This document shows, piece by piece, positions 57,599 to 64,000 of a stretch of DNA of 64,000 nucleotides. Positions within the stretch are counted from its first letter, which is position 1. The number at the start of each line of letters is the position of its first letter. A program made the position numbers and the translations under genes. The notes beneath the pieces are model-generated. The model saw only the letters and a program-made list of their open reading frames with translations, did no database searches and was not told the origin of the DNA. This DNA comes from Zelopaecilomyces penicillatus. Taxonomy: Eukaryota; Ascomycota; Sordariomycetes; Hypocreales; Pseudodiploosporaceae. The stretch is from assembly GCA_005765155.1 (NCBI GenBank), contig VCCP01000007.1, positions 2,001,501-2,065,500 of the forward strand, written 5' to 3'.

Positions 57599-59698
57599 GT
57601 TGTTGTTGTTGTTGTTGTTGTTATGCTTGACAGCCCACAACGGAGTGAGCGGAAGTCGGCAAGAGATTCTTCAACTTGTCAGTTCTGTGGCACAGGCCTT
57701 GAAAATAGATTAAAAATGTGATGGAAAATATTGGGTTGGGCCTGGCCGACTTGGAGTCATAATGAATGGATCTGGATCTTCATTATCCATATTACCATTC
57801 AGCATGGAGTAACAGCAATAGCATCAGCATATCAGGAGCGGCAACCAAAAAAAATAACAGCATACAACAACGACGACACACGACAGCATCAAGGGATCGA
57901 TCATGCACCGGATGACACGGTTCCAAGCACGCATGACGTGGGAAAGGCTCACAGAGACATCCAGAGACTCACTACACAACTAAAAAAGATGAGACAATGA
58001 AGACAGTGCCCCAGCTAAGTTTGTCCAGCGTGGCCCCCTTGTTGCTGACGGGCTAGCCGGCGTCTGGGAATCAAGCCCCATTGTTGTTGGTTGGCTCAAG
58101 AGCAAATGCTTAGCTCAGTCAGTTGCCTGTTAGAGCCCCCGGCTAAAGTGGCAGAAACACGCACTGTGCCGCGTGCGCCTGTCTAGGTGGGCTGGCGCCG
58201 TACGACGTTGCACAGTGAGCGATGCTGTGCTAGCATCCCAAAATAGCACGTACTGCAATAGGTAGTTCTCAAACATTTATCCAATGGAGGACAGGGCAGG
58301 GCTCCTGGGCAGTTTAGGCAAAACTCACTGGGACAATGCTGCCCTGGCTGCAGCGCGCCCCCAGAACAGGCAGCTCAGTGTTGGGTTGGGTTGGGGTTTT
58401 ATAGCAGCGCGCATCTGTAACCCGGCGTTGTCCAAGTGCGTGTTGGGGTGCTGGGCCAGTGCTTGGGGCGCGGTCACAGTGCGAGCCCGGGCCAGACGCT
58501 GCCCATGTGAAGGGGGAAGAGAGGAGGGGGCGCTTTGCGGTGGCTTGCGCTAGTGGTGCACAGTGTCTCTGGTGCACCTGTAGAGGCTAGAGCCCTGCCT
58601 TGTTGCTTGTGTACGTACAGCGTACCTACTCTTGGGTGCTGTACACCAGGTATTCCGTACACTTAGCTACAGCGGGAAGAGAAGAGCCCCTCAGTACACC
58701 CTGGACCCTGTGCAGCGCTTCTCTGGCCTCTGTGCCGCGCCCGCCTGGCTGCTCTAAGGCCTGAAGGTGGCCTGGACAACCTCCATGCCTGCGTCCTCAT
58801 GCTCCCCCCCTCCCAGCCCACTAATAACACCAACAGCCAAACATCCACCAGCCCACATCCCATCCATCCTCACGCCACCCATCCATCCCATCCACCAATC
58901 CCTCGGCCTCGTCGATGAGCCACCAGCCCTTTCCCACCCCCAGCCTAATTTCGCTGCCAGACGACTGGGGGCGTTGTCCCCGTTTTGGCGCACTGCTCCG
59001 TGCGCAAGTCTGGCTTGGCCCCAAGTTTCTGTGTGTGGTGGTTCCTGTGGTTGCCCTGTCTGTTGCTGCTGCTGCTGCTGGGGGGCTGCTCTACCTGCTG
59101 GAGGTGGGAGGGATTAGGTACAGAACAGCAGCACACTAGCCCGTACAGCGGTAACTACTTCGAGACACTGCTCCCCATCCTCTTTCGCCTCTTTCGCCCA
59201 GCAGCCCTTCTCCTCCTCCACCTCCACCTCCTCCTCAAACTCCCTCCTCCACCAAATACCGAATTCTCCTCCTCCAACCGGCGACGTTTGGGAGAAACGA
59301 GCTTCGTCCTTTCCTTAAACGGTGTTTCCTTAATCGAACGAATATCTCTCTGCTTCGCCTTGCGACCTGTCGAAAATAAATTAAAAAGGGAATACATACA
59401 GTGTGGCAGTCTGCATTCGCATCTACCCAGTAGCCAGCAGCTCCTTTCTCCACGTTTTCTTCCTGGCCGGTATCGAAAGGGCCGAATCAAAACCACCTCG
59501 CATCCACGACTCACCCCCGCAAAATAGCCAACCTTGGGAGGGTCCTTCAGAAGCATAATTGCGTCGATAAGTTACAGCGCATCCGTCGTCGTCAATAGAA
59601 CCGCCGAACTGCTCTCCACTACATCCATCATCTGCACCTTTTGTTGTCAAACTGTCCCATCGACGGGGGACTGACTTTTTGACCCGTCGCCGCCCATC
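45561..59698. other. 14-kb gene desert
   Basis: No splice-consistent gene, tRNA or recognisable transposase/reverse-transcriptase fragment was seen on either strand. The middle (about 49.0-52.4 kb) is visibly richer in A/T than the flanks and could be an old degenerate repeat. The right part (about 55.5-59.7 kb) is rich in C/T and G runs and probably includes the promoter and 5' leader of the regulator at 59699. A compound microsatellite lies at 57555-57620. Short frames are scattered but lack motifs, signal peptides and matching splice sites. A small unrecognised gene or a long non-coding RNA cannot be excluded. Confidence 0.45.
57555..57620. repeat. Compound microsatellite (TTA)14(TTG)8
   Basis: Fourteen TTA units (57555-57596) run directly into eight TTG units (57597-57620), about 2.1 kb upstream of the sugar-regulator-like gene. 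The phase does not change at the junction, suggesting an A-to-G substitution spread by slippage. It creates a poly-Leu reading frame (57471-57713) that is an artefact. Confidence 0.95.
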
Positions 59699-61975
59699 AT
59701 GTCCCAGGCAGTGAAGAGGGCTTGCGATGCCTGCCATCGCCGCAAAGTCAAATGTGATGGCATCAACCCGTGTCGAAACTGCTCATCGGCGCAGCTCTCC
59801 TGCACCTACAATGCGATCCCCCAGAAGAAGGGACCCAAGGGCTCCCGGGCAAAGGTCATTAGCGAACTGCGCGAGACACAACGCCAAACCAGCCTCTCCG
59901 CCAAAGTCCAGAACCGAATGAACGGCATCGCCTGCCCATCTGGCGGCTCCGGCCTGTCACCAACACCCGGCCTGTTGACCAGCGACCTGGTCAAGGACTG
60001 TGCTCAGTTCTTCTTCGAAAACATGTACTCACAACTGCCCATTCTCGACCGCCGGCAAATCGACCAGCAGGTCTTGTACATGGAGCAAAACCGCGATGCT
60101 TACTGCCTCTTGACCTCGATGTGCGCTTTCGTCATGCTCCAGCCCGGCATGTCTATGCCACCGGGAGATCCTTACAACCTCGACATGGTACCAGGCTCCA
60201 ACATCATTTCCAGTCAGTTGTTGCTGGAAGAGTGCCTCAGAGTGCGCAAGGGATACGAATATCTCGACTCAGTCACCCTAAACTCGCTCGCTACCAATTT
60301 CTTCATCTTCGGCTGTTACTATGGCCAGGAGATGCACGACAAGGCGTGGTATCACCTCCGCGAGGCCACTACCATGATCCATATGGTCGGCATGAACAAG
60401 GAGGACTATTTTTTGCAGTTTGATGCCCCTGAGGCGGCTCGGCGCCGGCGTCTCTTTTGGCTATTCTACGTTATTGAAAGGTGAGCCTTTTGAGCTATTT
60501 CCTCAGTACTGCTAAAAAACATGATACTAACTACTTTCTTTTCACCAGGGCCTACTCTATTCAGCGTCAGCGACCTCTTACACTGCAGGCCACAATCAAC
60601 CTTCCCACCCTTGGCGATGACCCGACCGATTCTCTCGCTCACCAGTTAAACGGCTTCATTCTGCTGGTGAATCTTTTCCGACCATTTGACGACGCCTTCA
60701 CCAGCAACTGGAACAAGATTCGGGGTCACCTATCTGCTCAATACGTTACAAACTTGCAGAAGCAGCTCAATGAAATGGCCCAGTCATACCTGTGTCAGGA
60801 CTCCAGTTTTAACGACCTGCACACCAACCAGCAGTGGCTGAAGAATACCGTATGGCAGCTCAACAATGGTGTGGTTTCTGGCAACAATGATGATTCGATG
60901 TCGTTCCAGTACCCCATGAGCATGTCGCGCGACCTGCTGTTGAGCATGGCCTCACAGTTCCCTGGCCAAGGCATGGATATGCTTCACACCGGCGTGGTAT
61001 GTTCAGTTTTATAATGTCCTTAAACTCATTGCACGACTAACAACGCACACGCAGATTGAGAAACTTATCGAGACTGCTTACTCCATGAGCGAGTTTCTCG
61101 CCATGCAGCCTGCCTCCCGCGACCCCTTTGCTATGGGACCTCGTGAGCACTTAAATCAGATCATTAACATCGTGGCAACAGCCCGCAATGGCGACCACCG
61201 CTTCCTTCCATTGCTCATGAGCAAGGTTACCGAGGTCCTCCCACGTCTTGTTAATCCCATGTTGCAGAACGCTCCCGAAAATTCAAATCTCGCAAACATT
61301 GATATCTTTGATGGGTTTGGCAATGGAGGCATGGCGCAGCCACCTCAGATGCAGTTGCACATGGATGGCGACTTTGACCGCAAGTTCTCTGCGGAGGAGT
61401 ATGACAAAAAGTTCGCTATGGAAATGAGTGGCAGCACTCCTGAGTCAGCTTCTCACTCAAATAACTCTGGTGCAACTCCACCTGGACAACAGACTGCTGG
61501 CTCTGATCTAGGCAGTTCCTTCGTCAGCTCACCACCAATGATGTCTCCAACAGTGGATTACCCTCACAACATGTATGGCTGCACGCCCATCAACGACATG
61601 GTTATGAGCCCTCTCGGGAACCCCGGGCAATCAGGACATTTCAACTCGTCTCAAGTCCAACATCAACACCAACATATGGCTTCACAGCAGCAAATGAACC
61701 ACGGTCACGACGCAATGGGCCAACATTTGAACTCAATGTCTCTTCAAGGCATACGGCCAAGAGGGATGAGTAACACGGCCATTCAATCTCCACACCAAAT
61801 GAACGCCATGTCTGGCATACGCTCAACACCGCAGCGGCAGGACAGCTTTAACTTGACAAGTCAGGGGCAGATGCGCACAGTCGGCGACTTCCACAGTCTT
61901 CAAAGAGGTGGGACAGACACAATGGTAGGGATGAATGCGATGAGTAGCGAAATCGATTTTGGCGGCCTTCGGTAA
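59699..61975 (+). CDS. Zn2Cys6 transcription factor, COL-26/BglR-like (tentative sugar regulator)
   Basis: Three exons: 59699-60480, 60549-60996, 61055-61975 (716 residues); joins are FYVIER/AYSIQRQRPL and MLHTGV/IEKLIETAYSM. The N-terminal zinc cluster is perfect, CX2CX6CX5CX2CX6C at Cys9, 12, 19, 25, 28 and 35 (ACDACHRRKVKCDGINPCRN), followed by a basic linker KKGPKGSRAKVISELRETQR. The fungal-specific regulatory domain covers about 100-420. The tail is Gln/Met/Asn/His-rich and ends EIDFGGLR. The linker and layout resemble proteins annotated as sucrose-utilisation SUC1-like, including Neurospora COL-26 and Trichoderma BglR, which govern glucose sensing and starch/cellulose responses. I recall this likeness and cannot check it, so the assignment to that subfamily is tentative, while the Zn2Cys6 class is certain. 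A Pro/Ser-rich, C/T-rich leader precedes the ATG. Confidence 0.88.
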
Positions 61976-63276
61976 ACTTCCAACGCAGACGATTTCCATC
62001 TCTTGTCTGCTGTTGCTTGTGCCTCGAACCGCACGCGGCTCTTGTATTTTATCCCCCGTTTCTCTTTGGAGAAACCTTTTACTTCTTCCACATCTCTTTA
62101 CAACAACTTGCATATACGCCGCAGATGCATTTACGGAAGACGATGCGAACAAAAAGAGCCCTTGCTCGCACGCCTTTTCCTTTTATTTTGTCATGGGAAA
62201 TAACAAAGCGCACTGTTTGGTACAAAATGTGCAAATCTTTGGGCACTTGACACAAACTGGCGTTTTTTGTTTTTCACACGTTGGGCAAACAACTTTTCCT
62301 TGGGTAATCGGGGTATTAGGGGTAATTGGGAGCTTGTTTTTATTTCATTTCTATCTCTATGGGATACGATTTTTGTATCTGTGTGCAGCACCACAGGGAG
62401 TTTGATGTCTATTTAGTTCTTCTTTGTTTACAATCCCTGTTATGGCTGTTATTGACGTGCTCATGAAGGTTAAGATGCGAAAGAGGAGGACCCCGGGACC
62501 CTTGTGGGGGACAGATGGGATGGATGGATTATGCGAGACTCTAGTTTGGCCGTCTTGTTATAGCTACTCGTAGTTGGGGACATGGTACAAGTACATAGTA
62601 TATATGAATGGACATTTGACATATCATGACTTTTTTGCGAACCTTTATTGTGAACGTCTTCCGGTAAGAGTTCTTTTTATGCAATTGCGATGGGGATATA
62701 CTGTGTTGCTAAATTGGTTTGGTAGTGGTTACGGTAGGGCTTACAACAAGACCACTTTTTTGAGGATGAAGAAACCTACTATAGTGCCGGGATTATCTTG
62801 TCCATGATATTCCAACAAACGAGTACAAAGCATGAATATCGATTCGGTCCTTCAAATTGGAATCTTGAACAGCAGCTGCTGATTGTAAGATAGGACTCTA
62901 ATTTTGTGCGTGTATACAACATGATTCAACAAAAGAATGATAAAAATATCAAGAGAAAAGTCAAATATAATGTATTTGCCCGTGGTATCAAATTCCCTCT
63001 TTGCAAACATTCACCAAAACACCTAGTTATATAAAAGAAGGAGAAGAAGAAACCAAAAGTAACGCCGAAAACCTGACGGCGCCGCCTCCAAATAGCGATT
63101 ATCTGGCATGCATTCGCACGCACGCAACCAACCAAATCAAATCTGATCAGATTCCCAAGTTTTTCTTCCTGTTTTGAATCATATTCGTTCGTTTTATGCC
63201 CTTGATTAACAAAAACCCCCTTCATAGCAATACGCGTATACACCTGCAACATGTAGTTTATATGTACTTGGCCACA
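61976..63276. other. Convergent spacer between regulator and lipase-like gene
   Basis: Holds both 3' flanks. Frames here (for example 61959-62405) have no conserved content. T-rich, no repeat family recognised. Confidence 0.45.
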
Positions 63277-64000
63277 TCACCTCCCCTTGATCGTCGCAGC
63301 AGTCACAGCTTCTACAGCCAGGGCCTCCAGACGACCTGCGTATAGGCTCATCATGTGGCACACGGGGTCACCCCAAATCACATCGCGCAACTGATCTTCG
63401 CGGCAGGTCACGGCAGCGACGCCCTCGGCGAGGCGCTCGCCGACGGTCTTGCGGTCTGAGGGTCTGGCGTTGAGCTCAGTGGAGCGCAGGATGATGATGC
63501 GGCCAGCGTTGCTGAGCGTGCAAGGAGGTACTTTCCAGGCTGGTTTGCTGCTGATTCTGGTGCCGTTACCTGTTGAGGAAGACGGTCGAGGTGGGAGGTC
63601 GGGGCATTGACTGTCAACGGCCAGTTTGGAGGATGAGGAGGGAAAAAAGAGTCTGGACTTGGATTTCCGCAAGTTTTTGGTACACGTGTCACTGGACTTC
63701 TGCTTGGATTGTGGATGAGGCATGGTTGATGGCGGAGCAGGACTGGCGAGCAGCTCTAGAAGACTCTTGACATATGACTTGTCTGCGCGAACGACGGGAT
63801 CGCCCTCGTTGACAAAGCTTAAGAAAAGGCTTTTCCGCAGCTCTGGATTATTCGGCTTCTCCAGTGGTAGCAAGCTAACAGGCGGTGCGCCAAATGTAAC
63901 GCAATGAATCCTCTTAACATAGCCAGCCAAGATACTCAACTCACTTTCCGCCTCACGACTGACAGACATCATATGTGAGTAAAGCAGCGCCGCGACAGCA
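63277..64000 (-). CDS. Class 3 lipase-like protein, C-terminal part (5' end beyond window)
   Basis: The frame is open from the right edge to the stop at 63277, about 241 codons visible. The first readable residues, AVAALLYSHMMSV, fit the stretch directly after the lipase nucleophile elbow (GHSxGGAVAALL), so the catalytic Ser lies just outside. RIHCVTFGAPPVSLLPL and the Asp in NEGDPVVRADKSYVKSLLEL are the usual class 3 (alpha/beta-hydrolase) motifs, and the His in PVCHMMSLYAGRLEAL is the likely third triad member. A Ser/Lys/Pro-rich insert of about 70 residues lies between the Asp motif and the C-terminal strands (RIIILRSTELNA). No signal peptide can be assessed. Fungal proteins of this type are often uncharacterised intracellular lipases rather than secreted triglyceride lipases. 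Confidence 0.82.
   Translation of the reverse strand, partial: AVAALLYSHMMSVSREAESELSILAGYVKRIHCVTFGAPPVSLLPLEKPNNPELRKSLFLSFVNEGDPVVRADKSYVKSLLELLASPAPPSTMPHPQSKQKSSDTCTKNLRKSKSRLFFPSSSSKLAVDSQCPDLPPRPSSSTGNGTRISSKPAWKVPPCTLSNAGRIIILRSTELNARPSDRKTVGERLAEGVAAVTCREDQLRDVIWGDPVCHMMSLYAGRLEALAVEAVTAATIKGR

Noticed and set aside
57471..57713. 80-codon frame with a long poly-Leu run
   Set aside because: The Leu run is simply the (TTA)14(TTG)8 microsatellite read in frame.
58080..58160. tRNA-like stretch with TTAGCTCAGT and TTAGAGC
   Set aside because: A D-arm-like pairing can be drawn, but the loop is too long (about 16 nt) and there is no anticodon arm, T-arm or acceptor stem match.
1..64000. 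CRISPR arrays, bacterial operons, insertion sequences or a biosynthetic gene cluster
   Set aside because: No regularly spaced repeats and no transposase, polyketide synthase or peptide synthetase motifs were found. The DNA is clearly eukaryotic with spliceosomal introns.

Overview
The window is nuclear DNA of a filamentous ascomycete, most likely a Sordariomycete and possibly of the order Hypocreales. Almost all genes are split by short spliceosomal introns (about 45-110 nt, GTAAGT-like donors, CTAAC-like branch sites). The gene families are typically fungal: Zn2Cys6 transcription factors, an SRPK-type kinase, an S10 carboxypeptidase, a TauD-like dioxygenase, an APH-like phosphotransferase and an ankyrin protein with a fungal signalling N-terminus. 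Two tRNA genes carry introns. Species is not assigned. Exon joins were rebuilt by reading both strands and checking that the reading frame stays open across each splice.

Layout. 0-9.3 kb: 5' part of a fungal N-domain/ankyrin protein (minus, runs off the left edge), a secreted S10 carboxypeptidase (minus) and the splicing helicase Prp22 (plus). 9.3-18.7 kb: an accessory stretch between two housekeeping genes. It holds tRNA-Lys(CTT), a decayed copy of a small secreted cysteine-rich protein next to its intact paralogue, a beta-lactamase-like serine hydrolase with a G-quadruplex motif upstream, tRNA-His(GTG), a truncated APH-type phosphotransferase and an SRPK-like kinase whose fourth intron has lost its expected acceptor. 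19-29.2 kb: core genes, namely the CTD-kinase cyclin Ctk2, palmitoyl-protein thioesterase, a Cic1/Utp30-type ribosome-biogenesis protein and a Tos4/Plm2-like FHA protein. 30.3-38.98 kb: a 79-residue small protein split by a GC-AG intron, a 313-residue acidic orphan, and a seven-exon, 1070-residue Zn2Cys6 regulator whose zinc cluster lies mid-protein and is interrupted by a second GC-AG intron. 39-44.1 kb: about 5 kb of non-coding, repeat-rich DNA. 44.1-45.6 kb: a five-exon TauD-like dioxygenase. 45.6-59.7 kb: a 14-kb gene desert. 59.7-62 kb: a three-exon Zn2Cys6 regulator resembling the COL-26/BglR sugar regulators (tentative). 63.3-64 kb: the C-terminal part of a class 3 lipase that runs off the right edge.

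The genes do not form an obvious biosynthetic cluster or defence operon. Housekeeping functions (splicing, transcription elongation, ribosome assembly, G1/S control, lysosomal or vacuolar depalmitoylation) are interspersed with accessory genes. The clearest unusual features are gene decay in the 10-18.7 kb stretch, two GC-AG introns, a run of in-frame tandem 3' splice sites at the start of exon 2 of the large regulator, and the 14-kb desert upstream of the sugar-regulator-like gene. I did not find a convincing new multi-gene system.
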